Shown here piece after piece: positions 37,996 to 47,281 of a stretch of DNA of 64,000 nt. Source of the stretch: Paenibacillus whitsoniae (GTDB taxonomy: Bacteria; Bacillota; Bacilli; Paenibacillales; NBRC-103111); contig NZ_RXHU01000015.1 in assembly GCF_003955665.1 (NCBI RefSeq), positions 372,001 to 436,000 on the forward strand, read 5' to 3'. The stretch's first letter is position 1. Every line of letters begins with the position of its first letter. Position numbers and translations under genes: made by a program. The notes beneath the pieces were generated by a model. That model saw only the letters and a program-made list of their open reading frames with translations, ran no database searches and was not told where the DNA came from.

Positions 37996-38883
37996 TTAGC
38001 CTTTAATGGCCCCAACCATGACGCCTTTCACGAAATACTTTTGGATAAAAGGGTATAGAATCAGCACTGGCAAACTGGAAACGATAATAATGCCGTATTT
38101 CATTAAATTAGCAGCTTCTGCCAATTTGTTTGCATTTTCATTTTGCACCTGATCTTGACTAATTTGCGTCTGAATCAGAATATCCCGCAAGATAAGCTGC
38201 AGTGGGTAACGGCTGCGATCCTTTAAATAAATAAGTCCGTTGAAAAATTCGTTCCAGTGGCCGACTGCGTAAAACAGAACCAATACCGCTATAATCGCTT
38301 GGGAGAGCGGCAGCACAACCTTAAAGAAATATTGGAAGTTCGAACATCCGTCCATGACGGCCGCCTCCCATAGCTCTTCGGGCAAGCTGGTCTGGAAATA
38401 GGTTCGCGCTATGATCAAGTTCCACACGCTGATGGCTCCCGGGATCACCATGACCCAAAACGTATTGTACAGGCCAAGGCCTTTGATCAGCAGATAAGTT
38501 GGAATTAACCCCCCGCTGAAAAACATCGTAAAAGCTATAAACCCCATGAACACATTCCTGCCGACAAGATCCTTTCGGGAAAGCGCATAGGCACCTGTCA
38601 CGGTAAGTGCCACATTCAGAAATGTGCCAATAATCGTATAAGCGATGGTATTTCGATAACCAATCCATAAATCGCTCTGTGCAACGATCCTTGAATAACC
38701 TTCCAAGGTAATTCCCTTCGGCAATAAAATCACTTCCCCCAAACTTACAGCCGAAGGATTGCTGAAAGATGCGATGACAATAAAATACAGCGGGTAGGCA
38801 ACAGTGACTAAGGCTACTAACAGGATCAGAAATCCAGCCGCATCGAACAATTTGTCGCCCCGGCTTTGATGAACCGTATGCAT
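37996..38883 (-). CDS. CUT1 ABC sugar permease, YtcP/LplC-like
   Basis: This 295-residue permease has the EAA loop WEAAVMDGCSNFQYFFKVVLP and the branch-typical end YFVKGVMVGAIKG. ATG 38883 follows GGGAGGGAACGAT. It is the second gene of the long operon that starts at 39799. Confidence 0.92.
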   Translation of the reverse strand: MHTVHQSRGDKLFDAAGFLILLVALVTVAYPLYFIVIASFSNPSAVSLGEVILLPKGITLEGYSRIVAQSDLWIGYRNTIAYTIIGTFLNVALTVTGAYALSRKDLVGRNVFMGFIAFTMFFSGGLIPTYLLIKGLGLYNTFWVMVIPGAISVWNLIIARTYFQTSLPEELWEAAVMDGCSNFQYFFKVVLPLSQAIIAVLVLFYAVGHWNEFFNGLIYLKDRSRYPLQLILRDILIQTQISQDQVQNENANKLAEAANLMKYGIIIVSSLPVLILYPFIQKYFVKGVMVGAIKG

Positions 38884-38902
38884 ATCGTTCCCTCCCTATC
38901 GC

Positions 38903-39799
38903 TTACCAAAGGCTGCTCTGCCCTAATTTTTTTGCAATTCGATTAACCACTATTAACAAAACAAAATTGATGACCGAATTAAACAATCCCATTGCCGCGG
39001 AAAAGCTATACTGTGACGACACCAATCCGATCTTGTACACGTAGGTGGTAATAATTTCGGAAGTCGACAAATTCAGCGCATTTTGCATCAAAAAGACTTT
39101 CTCGAATCCGACCGACATAACGCTGCCCATATTCAGGATCAGCAATATGACGATCGTAGGTGAAATTCCCGGCAGATCGATATGCCAGATCCGTCTGAGT
39201 TTCGAGGCTCCGTCCACAATAGCCGCTTCATGTAAGCCCGGATCGATGCCCGCAAGCGCCGCCAAATAGATGATGGTTCCCCAGCCAGCATTTTGCCAGA
39301 CGCCAGACCATACATAAATGGAACGAAACCAGCCTTCATCGGCCATAAAAAAGACGGAATGTCCGCCTAGTGCTTTGATCCATACGTTGATGATTCCGGT
39401 TTGCGGCGATAAATAAACCGAGAGCATTCCTACCACAACAACCGTGGATATGAAATGAGGCGCATATGTCACCGTCTGAACCACTTTCTTAAATCGTTTG
39501 CCCCCTGCGCTGTTCAGCAATAACGCAAGCACTATCGGCATCGGAAAACTCGCAAGCAATTGGTATACGCTGAGTGCAATCGTGTTGCGAATGAGCGGGC
39601 CGAAAGAATCCGAGCTGAAAAACCGCTCGAAATTCGCCATGCCAACCCACGGACTTCCTACAATCCCTAGATGAGGTTTGAATTCTTTAAACGCGATCGT
39701 GACACCGTACATCGGGATATAACAGAAAACTATGAAATAAACCAATGTGGGCAATAAAAATAAATACAATTGGTAATTGGAAATGATTTTCCGTCCCAC
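38903..39799 (-). CDS. CUT1 ABC sugar permease, LplB-like
   Basis: This 298-residue permease has the EAA loop HEAAIVDGASKLRRIWHIDLP and ends in KLGQSSLW. The start is GTG at 39799 after GAGGTGGTGTA. As the first gene of the 13.7-kb operon, it is preceded by a promoter with activator-type repeats and a cre-like site. Confidence 0.92.
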   Translation of the reverse strand: MGRKIISNYQLYLFLLPTLVYFIVFCYIPMYGVTIAFKEFKPHLGIVGSPWVGMANFERFFSSDSFGPLIRNTIALSVYQLLASFPMPIVLALLLNSAGGKRFKKVVQTVTYAPHFISTVVVVGMLSVYLSPQTGIINVWIKALGGHSVFFMADEGWFRSIYVWSGVWQNAGWGTIIYLAALAGIDPGLHEAAIVDGASKLRRIWHIDLPGISPTIVILLILNMGSVMSVGFEKVFLMQNALNLSTSEIITTYVYKIGLVSSQYSFSAAMGLFNSVINFVLLIVVNRIAKKLGQSSLW

Positions 39800-39850
39800 T
39801 ACACCACCTCATTCTGTTGTCTTTGTTGTTAGCGCTCGGTTATTTTGCGA

Positions 39851-39864
39851 TGAAAGCGCTTAAG
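39851..39864. promoter_or_regulatory. Candidate cre (CcpA) site
   Basis: TGAAAGCGCTTAAG matches the cre consensus TGWAANCGNTNWCA at 12 of 14 positions. It lies between the -10 box and the first gene of the operon, a usual place for catabolite roadblock. Confidence 0.45.
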
Positions 39865-39881
39865 CTTACGGCAATGACTTT

Positions 39882-39973
39882 ATTATGGCGAAGACCCTCT
39901 CCTCCGTAAATAAGTCAATCTGCAACCATATGCGAGTATGAAAACCATGCGAAATACACAAAGGAATATGCGA
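39882..39973 (-). promoter_or_regulatory. Promoter with three direct ATGCGA repeats
   Basis: On the minus strand CATAAT (39882-39887) and TTTACG (39905-39910) form a -10/-35 pair with a 17-nt spacer. Upstream of it, the plus strand carries three ATGCGA repeats starting at 39930, 39947 and 39968; the last two are extended to ATGCGAAAT. Spacings of 17 and 21 nt fit AraC-type half-sites bound by the 40029-42314 regulator. Confidence 0.5.
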
Positions 39974-39997
39974 AATGTGGAAAACTAGAAAAAAAAG

Positions 39998-40021
39998 AAG
40001 CCTATTACTTCGAATAGGCTT
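39998..40021 (-). terminator. Intrinsic terminator of the AraC sensor gene
   Basis: AAGCCTATT (39998-40006) pairs with AATAGGCTT (40013-40021). On the minus strand an eight-T run closely follows. Confidence 0.88.
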
Positions 40022-40028
40022 GCCGATT

Positions 40029-42314
40029 TCAACCAATATGGATTTTACGGAACGTGCCTGGCGTCGTCCCGATCGTGTGCTTGAATTTGCGGACAAAGCT
40101 CGATACGTCCGAATACCCGATTTGCCTAACAATTTCGGAAAGAGAAAAGTCGGTGGTGAGTAGCAATTGTTTTGCCTTTTCCATTCGCAGATGATTGACA
40201 TACTCGGAGATTGTAAACTCGTGCTTCTGTTTAAAATAATAATTTAAATTTGAAGATGACATCTGGAAATGATCCGCCATGTTCTGGATCAGAAATTGAT
40301 TATCGCCGAAGTTGTTTTGGATATAATCTTTCATCCGATCGATCATATCTTGTTTCTGCCTCTCTCCTTTGTTCTGGATCGAAAGGCAGATATCGAGGCT
40401 GAATGTCCGGACTGCCGTCCAAAGTTCATCTACTGTTTCAAATCCAGCTAACGAAATCACATCGGGATATTCGTTTGTGTTATCGTGAATTTGGGTTTTG
40501 TTGATCATACACATCGATTTGATGACCGTATTGATGATATCGAAGCATAGGCAGCGCACTTCAAATAGCGGCATATCGATTTGATCGATGAGAGTAAACA
40601 GGCGATCCAAGATTCGCCGCGTCTCGTCAGAATTGCCTTCGAACACGGAATGTTCAAGCGCTTTGAGCTGTTGGACCGGATAATTGTAATTGAAGCCGAC
40701 TCGGGGCGGAATGTCCCGAAAAAAAATGATCTGATTGCGTCCCTTGATTAATCGGTAATCCACCGCTGTCGATGCTTCGATATACGATTTCCCGATCCAA
40801 CCGACTTCTTCCCACTCATTGCCGATTCCGATCGTTGTTTGCAGACCCCATTTCGTATTTAATACTTCATGCACGCTCGAAAAATAACCGTTCAATTGTG
40901 CCTCACTGCTCTCTTCAGCAGCAATTAACAAGATCAGTTTTCCATCTTCGGCGCTAACGGTTCCATAAGCCTCCATCTCAGGCGGAAGCTGGGACTCGAT
41001 AAACGAGATTAACTGGCTACGATCAGGCCTTCCGTTAAAGTCGTAATCTTTAAAAAGGAACAGCGCGACTCGAAATTTAGGTTTCGTAAATGCGAGACCA
41101 ATTTCCTTACCTTCCAGGTTGCATTCCCTGATTTCGGCATAATGACCTTTTAACAATTTGGCTAAGATGTACTCCTTGACAGCCAAAGAACTGTTCCGCA
41201 CCCATTCTTCCTTGGCTGTTGCTATATGATCTATCGTAAAACGAAGCGCTTCAATTTCATTCACATTATGCAAAAGCTTGCCCAGCTTGTTTTCGGCGAA
41301 TGCCTTCAACTGCCTTAAAGGACGATAGTTGAGTCTCATTGTGTATGCGATGACTCCTGCTGCCGCCATAAGAATGCAAAAGAGGGCAATGGCAAATAGG
41401 GTCTTCGTATAGGTTAATTGCTTCATGGCTTCATTCGCGGGCAACAAAATCAAATATCTCCAGCTCGTATTCGGCGACTCGACGGTCCAAGTATTAAACT
41501 CGTGCTCTTCCAGCATGATAGAAGATGAACCACCTGTCGTTCTCTGTTCAATTAAGGAATGCAGCGAATCCGATCGCAAATAACCGGCATTTTTTGAGGA
41601 AGTAATGATCTGGGAAGCTTCGTTGACAAGGATAATATCGCCATCCCCGTAGGCAAGCATCTTGTTCACCGCCTTCTCGTCAATCATAAAGAAAACGGTG
41701 ATTTGGTTTCCCAGGTACGAGGAGTTCGGGTTTGGCACAATGTAGGTGATCATTTTCGTATCTACCCCGTACATCGAAACATCATCTGCCTGCCGTGTCG
41801 TATTATTACGAATCGATTTCATATCTTGAAAGAAGGAATCCCTATTCCAATTGGCGTAATGAAAATATTGCAAAAAATCGGCTGCAGAATACGCAGACGA
41901 AGAAGAGTACAACCGATCTAAGTCGTTATAGTAGACAAACACCTCGTATGGCAAATTATTGCCAACCATGTACTTTTTCAATTCCGTAATGCCGTCCTGT
42001 ACGCTCAACGGCTTCTCGACTCCCATGTTGTATGACGTCAATTTGGGATCGTTGTATATTTGATACGCGATTTTGTTCATCTCGATTAGCTTGTTATCAA
42101 ACGTATACTGCAATTGCATCAGCACGTTCTTATTATTTTTACTCAGCTCATTCGCCAATATATTGAAGAAGCTGTAATAAATCAGTACTCCTAAAATAAT
42201 CAGAGGTATTAGAAGAACGGCAACATAAGAAAGCAAGTACCGCAAAAACAACTGTGATTGATTCGAACGATTCTCGCGTACTCTGCCAAACCGGTTCAAC
42301 CATCTTTGAGTCAT
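40029..42314 (-). CDS. Membrane-bound AraC-family transcriptional regulator
   Basis: This is a 761-residue sensor-regulator with a first membrane helix at about 24-48, an extracellular region, a second helix at about 303-325, a cytoplasmic linker, and an AraC double helix-turn-helix at the C-terminus (about 662-760; EIVRQIGYSDVSSFVRKFKH). It is placed just upstream of the operon from 39799, with its own terminator between. It is therefore the likely activator of that operon. ATG 42314 follows GGGGGAGCGAA. A longer frame to 42332 lacks a good Shine-Dalgarno. Confidence 0.9.
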   Translation of the reverse strand: MTQRWLNRFGRVRENRSNQSQLFLRYLLSYVAVLLIPLIILGVLIYYSFFNILANELSKNNKNVLMQLQYTFDNKLIEMNKIAYQIYNDPKLTSYNMGVEKPLSVQDGITELKKYMVGNNLPYEVFVYYNDLDRLYSSSSAYSAADFLQYFHYANWNRDSFFQDMKSIRNNTTRQADDVSMYGVDTKMITYIVPNPNSSYLGNQITVFFMIDEKAVNKMLAYGDGDIILVNEASQIITSSKNAGYLRSDSLHSLIEQRTTGGSSSIMLEEHEFNTWTVESPNTSWRYLILLPANEAMKQLTYTKTLFAIALFCILMAAAGVIAYTMRLNYRPLRQLKAFAENKLGKLLHNVNEIEALRFTIDHIATAKEEWVRNSSLAVKEYILAKLLKGHYAEIRECNLEGKEIGLAFTKPKFRVALFLFKDYDFNGRPDRSQLISFIESQLPPEMEAYGTVSAEDGKLILLIAAEESSEAQLNGYFSSVHEVLNTKWGLQTTIGIGNEWEEVGWIGKSYIEASTAVDYRLIKGRNQIIFFRDIPPRVGFNYNYPVQQLKALEHSVFEGNSDETRRILDRLFTLIDQIDMPLFEVRCLCFDIINTVIKSMCMINKTQIHDNTNEYPDVISLAGFETVDELWTAVRTFSLDICLSIQNKGERQKQDMIDRMKDYIQNNFGDNQFLIQNMADHFQMSSSNLNYYFKQKHEFTISEYVNHLRMEKAKQLLLTTDFSLSEIVRQIGYSDVSSFVRKFKHTIGTTPGTFRKIHIG

Positions 42315-42474
42315 TTCGCTCCCCCTTAACAAGAGCGGTATGGTTCAAATGAAGATTGTAACCGCTCCCATAACTTCAGTATATCATTTTTCACGTATCA
42401 TAACAGAATGAAATAAAATTCCAGGGGCATAGTTAAGTTGCCGTTCTTTTGATAAATGAATTGGAATTCCATGG

Positions 42475-43185
42475 TCAAGCTTCCCGAAGCAGTATCTTTT
42501 CCAGAGACGTGCCCAAATCGACGTGGAATTCGGGATCGGGATGATTGATGCCATTTGACAAACGGGAATGAATATTAATTCCTTCCCGTTCCATACGCTC
42601 CCACATTCCGTATGCGTCCAAGCAGGGAACTTGATTAGCCGATGCGAAATGCCGTAACGCATCGGCGTACGACCTCAGATGCCCCTCTTCGGCCAATTTC
42701 ACGAATCGGGGGACGAGCGGTTTGTGCACATCTGCGACCCTGTCGTTGACCCGCCTCATCATCATGCATGGAGTAATCACCATAATATCAGATTCGGTCT
42801 CGGCCCGGACCAGGCCAATCAAATCTCTAATGGCTTGAATGTAGGGAGCGAGCCCGTCTTCTCCTCCGTGAGCATCATTGTGCCCGAAGAAGATCGTCAC
42901 CAGATCGGGATTATACTGCAGAACATCCCTCTCCCAACGGGAACGGGAGCCCGCGGCTGTATCTCCGGAAACGCCGGAATTAATCACATTGAGCACAGTG
43001 CCCATATAGCGCCGCTCTATTCTTCTTCTGCAAACTTGATGATAGACTCGTTCATATTCGACGATGCCGTTCTGCATGCAGCCTTGCGTCACACTATCGC
43101 CAATAGCAACATAAGTGACGGCCCTGGCGAATGCATTTTCAGCTTTTTCCAGCAGCCTTGTATGAAAGCGTTCAAAAGGACTCAT
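42475..43185 (-). CDS. SGNH-family hydrolase
   Basis: This 236-residue protein has the blocks GDSVTQG (S31), NSGVSGDTA and FFGHNDAH. Its last block reads NGINHP instead of DGxHP, as some GDSL_2-type hydrolases do. No signal peptide is seen. The ATG at 43185 after AGGGGAAAAG is preferred; an alternative at 43200 would overlap the upstream dehydrogenase gene. It is the last gene of the four-gene catabolic operon, probably an intracellular deacylase of an imported sugar. Confidence 0.8.
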   Translation of the reverse strand: MSPFERFHTRLLEKAENAFARAVTYVAIGDSVTQGCMQNGIVEYERVYHQVCRRRIERRYMGTVLNVINSGVSGDTAAGSRSRWERDVLQYNPDLVTIFFGHNDAHGGEDGLAPYIQAIRDLIGLVRAETESDIMVITPCMMMRRVNDRVADVHKPLVPRFVKLAEEGHLRSYADALRHFASANQVPCLDAYGMWERMEREGINIHSRLSNGINHPDPEFHVDLGTSLEKILLREA

Positions 43186-43193
43186 CTTTTCCC

Positions 43194-44186
43194 CTACCAT
43201 TCCAGAATAATCCCCAGAAAATGTTCATTTTTGTCTACAATTACCCGCCATGCCTCGTCTGCTCGATCGACGGGGAACCTATGTGTTACAAGCGAACCGG
43301 TCTGCAGCCATTTATCGTGGACTCCGCTCAATGTTGCGTCCATCCGTTCTTTGTTCCAACCGGCAGGCGCATGCAGCGTAATTTCCTTATCGCGAAGCAT
43401 CTGAATATCGATATTTCCATTCGAACCGTAGAAACCGGCTGAGACAAAATGAGCGTTACGCTTCATGAATGGAAACAATTGCTTCACGGTGTCCAAATCG
43501 CCGACCGTATCTACGAGGACAGCGATTCCTTCAGCGCCGGCGAAAGCATTAACCGCATCCGGAATGGAACCGTACTTTGCATTGACACCGACCACCACTT
43601 CAGGCAAATAACGAAGCCGATCGTCGTGACGGCCTACAACCAATACATTCGCCCCGCGATGCAGCAGCGTTTGCGCCGTCCAATGACCCACAAGTCCATC
43701 CCCTATAACAATGGAACAGTCGCCTGCTTGAACTTGTCCCCGCATGCCGCAGTTATATCCGACTTGGGTCAGCACCAGACCGCTGTAATCGAAAGGGCTC
43801 GAATCCGCCGGTAGCTTCCACACTTGATCTGCGGACGTCACCGCCGGACTGACATGACCGCCGAATGAATCGAACATGCCGGACACCCTGCTAATCGTGC
43901 AAAATACGCGGTCTCCTACCTTTACCCCCGAGACGCCGGAACCTACTTGCCTGATCGTACCAACCTTCTGATATCCGGCCACAATCGGGAAAGGCCATGG
44001 GGCTCCCGAATGGTACGGGGTATCCCCGGCAATTCTTTCGCCGCGCAGAAATGATGATTCTGTTCCGTTGCTGATCCAGGAAAACTCTACATCGATCACG
44101 ACCTCATCTTGGCGCGGTTCGGGAATGTCTACCTCTTGAACGGATACTATGAATCGATCAGTGAAGACAACCGCTTTTCCTTTCAT
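43194..44186 (-). CDS. Zinc-independent MDR dehydrogenase (BchC/threonine-DH-like)
   Basis: This 330-residue medium-chain dehydrogenase/reductase has a GroES-like half with ISNGTESSFLRGE and a Rossmann half with GDGLVGHWTAQ. The cysteines for structural zinc are absent, and the catalytic zinc Cys position holds another residue. It probably oxidises a sugar or sugar acid. ATG 44186 follows GAAGGAGGAGTGTAAG, one base from the aldolase stop. Confidence 0.8.
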   Translation of the reverse strand: MKGKAVVFTDRFIVSVQEVDIPEPRQDEVVIDVEFSWISNGTESSFLRGERIAGDTPYHSGAPWPFPIVAGYQKVGTIRQVGSGVSGVKVGDRVFCTISRVSGMFDSFGGHVSPAVTSADQVWKLPADSSPFDYSGLVLTQVGYNCGMRGQVQAGDCSIVIGDGLVGHWTAQTLLHRGANVLVVGRHDDRLRYLPEVVVGVNAKYGSIPDAVNAFAGAEGIAVLVDTVGDLDTVKQLFPFMKRNAHFVSAGFYGSNGNIDIQMLRDKEITLHAPAGWNKERMDATLSGVHDKWLQTGSLVTHRFPVDRADEAWRVIVDKNEHFLGIILEW

Positions 44187-44187
44187 C

Positions 44188-45177
44188 TTACACTCCTCCT
44201 TCTAGGACGCCATCCTGCATCTCCAATAGCTGCTTATATCGTAGTTCGGTTCCATTGACGGTTTGATATTGTTCGGAGAAGGCTTTGGACAGCCGATGCA
44301 ATTGCTCAACTTCAAGCCGATTGGTCGCAGTGAACTCATGATGATTTTTTGAGCGCGAATGGTAATTCGAGTAGACGCCTTCCAGCATGAGATAGTACTT
44401 CGCATTGACAGGGTATAATTGTTTTTCAATGAGCGAAGCCATACTAAGGAAATCGGCCAAATGGTCGGCCTCTTCCCGCTTGACCGACCATTTGCGCATG
44501 AGCCAAACATATAAATCGGGATGAAAATTGCCCATGATGCCGCTGTATCCCGAAATGCCTAATTGTAAAGTTTTAAGCAAAGTGGCCGTGTTTGCGTTGT
44601 AAATTTTCAGCCCGGTGCCTTTAACCGCTTCCATTTTCGCCATTATGTTGTCGATATCGCAGCTTGTATCTTTCAGAAACAGAAATCTTCCCGAACCCGC
44701 GCACACTTTCAGTAGCTCAGGCGAAACGAGCCGTTTATAAGGAAACGGACATTCATACAAGCCGAGAGGCATATGATCCGGCAGCTCTTCGAGCAACCTT
44801 TCCAGATTACTTTGCCAAACATGATCCGATTCCTCTTGCCTGGCTAACCGATTCGTAATTAACACCAGTGCATCGATTCCCGTCTCGGCCATGCGTTTCA
44901 ATTCGTTGACCTGATCGTCAAAAGAGTCCGCAATATGTCCTGAAGCAATAACCGGTATTCTGCCGGCAGATTGCTCCTTTACAAACGATGCAATCTTGAC
45001 TCTTTCTTCCAGGCTCAGGAAAAACATCTCGCTCGACTGACATACGGCAAAGAGACCGTCTACGCCATGATGGATATACCATTCAATTGCTCTTTCCAGG
45101 GCATTGAAATCAACCTCATTGTTTTCGGTAAAAGGAGTGACCATCGTCGGCCAAACGCCATCTGCAATCTTTTTCAT
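44188..45177 (-). CDS. DHDPS/NAL-family class I aldolase
   Basis: This 329-residue TIM-barrel lyase has the Schiff-base K169 in FLFLKDTS and the partner Y141 in LYECPFP. The usual GTTGE substrate loop reads CQSSE, so the substrate is unlikely to be the classic dihydrodipicolinate substrates. It probably cleaves a 2-keto sugar acid. ATG 45177 follows AAAGGAATGTAACT; the longer frame to 45204 lacks a good site. It lies between two MDR dehydrogenases, as expected for an oxidation, (dehydration) and aldol cleavage route. Confidence 0.85.
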   Translation of the reverse strand: MKKIADGVWPTMVTPFTENNEVDFNALERAIEWYIHHGVDGLFAVCQSSEMFFLSLEERVKIASFVKEQSAGRIPVIASGHIADSFDDQVNELKRMAETGIDALVLITNRLARQEESDHVWQSNLERLLEELPDHMPLGLYECPFPYKRLVSPELLKVCAGSGRFLFLKDTSCDIDNIMAKMEAVKGTGLKIYNANTATLLKTLQLGISGYSGIMGNFHPDLYVWLMRKWSVKREEADHLADFLSMASLIEKQLYPVNAKYYLMLEGVYSNYHSRSKNHHEFTATNRLEVEQLHRLSKAFSEQYQTVNGTELRYKQLLEMQDGVLEGGV

Positions 45178-45218
45178 AGTTACATTCCTTTCAGTCCGCA
45201 TCATTTATTTTCGCCCGT

Positions 45219-46181
45219 TTAAACAAAATCCTTGCCCGGATAAAAATGTACTTTGATCGCTGTCTGCGATTTCAACAATTCGACAGCTTCTTTATAACGT
45301 GTGAATGGAATATGATGAGTCTGAATGCATTCCGTATCTAAGCCTTTATTTGCTACGGCATCGATCAGAAGCTCCCGGTCACGGACTGTGAAACGGCGAT
45401 ACTGATACGATTCCAGCTTCACCCCTTTAAACCACAGATGATCCTCATACTGCACCGTGCCTCTCAATACGCCGAAGATGACGACGTGCCGATCGACGAT
45501 ACGAAGCAGAGTCTGTACGGAAGGTGCCGCTCCGACGCAGTCGTATCCAAGATCGAAGCGACGGCTGCCGAGCTTGTCAGCGTGCACCGCTTCACCGATT
45601 CCAAGCTCGTTTACGTAATCGATTCGCTGTTCGCTCAGATCGACGCCGATTACTTCCGATGCGCCCCAAATCCGTGCCGTCTGCATCGCAAGAATGCCGG
45701 CCGGCCCCAAACCGGAAATAACAATCGACTTGCCGCGCATATCGCCGAATTGCGATAACCCAATCATGACGCATTTCAATAATTCAAACGACACTGCCTG
45801 CTTCAGCGATATCGAGTCGGGCAGTTTGATCAATTCATGTTCGCGATAACACAAATATTCGGCATAAGCGCCATTTCCCTCAATATGTTCAAGCGCGGCC
45901 ACACGGTCGCCGACTTGAAATCCAACCACTCCGCTGCCCACCGCTCTAACAATGCCTGCGGCCTCATGTCCGGGCCATCCCGGCGGCAGCGGATATTCCG
46001 GGGCTTTGGAGTAATCGAACATATCTTTTCCACCCAACATGTTTATGTCCCAACGCGGACATGTCGCTACAATATCTATTTCTACCAATACTTCATGATC
46101 CTTAACCTCAGGAACATCCGCGCTCACGATTGCATATTCGCCAGAACCGGTAATTTGAAGCATCTTCATTTTCGTTTTCAT
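45219..46181 (-). CDS. MDR-family zinc-type alcohol/sugar dehydrogenase
   Basis: This 320-residue medium-chain dehydrogenase keeps the catalytic zinc ligands in ATCPRWD and PGHEAAG and a Rossmann GLGPAG motif, but lacks the four-Cys structural zinc lobe. It is the first gene of the operon that includes the aldolase. ATG 46181 follows AGAGGAGCGATTCCCG. The leader has a dyad TAGCCT-ctgat-AGGCTA (46200-46216). It probably starts catabolism of a sugar imported by a neighbouring ABC system. Confidence 0.85.
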   Translation of the reverse strand: MKTKMKMLQITGSGEYAIVSADVPEVKDHEVLVEIDIVATCPRWDINMLGGKDMFDYSKAPEYPLPPGWPGHEAAGIVRAVGSGVVGFQVGDRVAALEHIEGNGAYAEYLCYREHELIKLPDSISLKQAVSFELLKCVMIGLSQFGDMRGKSIVISGLGPAGILAMQTARIWGASEVIGVDLSEQRIDYVNELGIGEAVHADKLGSRRFDLGYDCVGAAPSVQTLLRIVDRHVVIFGVLRGTVQYEDHLWFKGVKLESYQYRRFTVRDRELLIDAVANKGLDTECIQTHHIPFTRYKEAVELLKSQTAIKVHFYPGKDFV

Positions 46182-46199
46182 CGGGAATCGCTCCTCTTC

Positions 46200-46216
46200 T
46201 AGCCTCTGATAGGCTA
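46200..46216. promoter_or_regulatory. Dyad in the dehydrogenase leader
   Basis: TAGCCT (46200-46205) and AGGCTA (46211-46216) form a perfect 6-bp dyad just upstream of the dehydrogenase ribosome binding site in the divergent region shared with the AraC gene at 46418. Operator function is only possible. Confidence 0.3.
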
Positions 46217-46417
46217 ACTTCAGATTACTGGGAAAGAGCGCTTATGTCTTTGCAGAATCTATTTGACTTTCCGGCAAAAAGGGCAAAAATTTGGGTTGAT
46301 ACATCAATACTTTCCCGTGTTCGTTTGCACAAAATCGATTTTCCCAACTGTAAAATGGTTTATTAGCGCGGTTTCTATGATAAACTGAGGCTAGTGGCAG
46401 AGAGAAGGAGGACAGCC

Positions 46418-47254
46418 ATGCATTTGCGCAAGATCGATACCGTGAACTTAACTGAGGCTCTTGGAGAGGAAAGCGGAGGGGGCATCCATCCGTACCATGA
46501 AATTCTGTTCATTTCGGAAGGGGTAGCCGCACTCAAATGGATGGGCCAGGATTATTTGGCACCGGCGCCGGCTCTATTCCTGTTGCCCCCGAATACCCCG
46601 CATTTATTGGTCAAGCAATCGCCCGCCTGCAAGATTGGATACATCGAACTGGACATGCGATGCTCGGCTGACTTTCTGGACTTATCGCATGCAGCTCTAT
46701 GGAACCGGATGCAATCCGACAAAGATCCTCAATTGCCGGAATTGGCTTCAATTTATGAGAGCGCTTGCCGTATGTGGGACAGCCTGAGCCCGCAAAGCCC
46801 CTATAAAGCGATAGCTGAAGATCTCATCATGCTGGACATCCGTAAATTGCTGCTGATGATAGCATACTTCTTGCGCGCGCGCGAATCCCAATCTATCTAT
46901 ATTTCTGATTCATTCCAGATTAAAAGTGATACGAACGAGCGAATTCAAACGATTATTCGTTACATGGAGTCCAATTATTACAAGCAGATTACGGTTAATC
47001 TACTTGCCTCTCACGCTCATCTTGAGGTTTCCTACTTCATCCGTGCGTTTCATAAAATCGTTGGAAAAACACCGCTGCAATACCTACACGATCTTCGCCT
47101 GAATGCTGCAGCCTCGTTCCTGCAAACAACAAAGATGTCGGTTCAGCATATTACCGAAGCTGTCGGTTTTCAAAGCATTCATTACTTCAGCCGGCTGTTT
47201 AAGCAAAGATTTGGTGTAAGCCCCTCATTATGGCGAAGCCGGCACACTCTCTGA
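46418..47254 (+). CDS. Cytoplasmic AraC-family regulator with cupin domain
   Basis: This 278-residue regulator has an N-terminal cupin (about 15-90, with HPYHEILFISEG and LPPNTPHLL) and a C-terminal AraC double helix-turn-helix (about 180-275; VGFQSIHYFSRLFKQRFG). ATG 46418 follows AGAAGGAGGACAGCC. The frame extends to 46394, but without a better start. Divergent from the 46181-42475 operon, it is the likely activator of that operon, with the imported sugar or a catabolite as ligand. Confidence 0.9.
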   Translation: MHLRKIDTVNLTEALGEESGGGIHPYHEILFISEGVAALKWMGQDYLAPAPALFLLPPNTPHLLVKQSPACKIGYIELDMRCSADFLDLSHAALWNRMQSDKDPQLPELASIYESACRMWDSLSPQSPYKAIAEDLIMLDIRKLLLMIAYFLRARESQSIYISDSFQIKSDTNERIQTIIRYMESNYYKQITVNLLASHAHLEVSYFIRAFHKIVGKTPLQYLHDLRLNAAASFLQTTKMSVQHITEAVGFQSIHYFSRLFKQRFGVSPSLWRSRHTL

Positions 47255-47281
47255 GCTTAAATGTCGCCTATGTCGCGCCGG

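Noticed and set aside
42679-43404. Plus-strand reading frame of 241 residues
   Set aside because: It is antisense to the SGNH hydrolase and dehydrogenase genes, with no domain signal.
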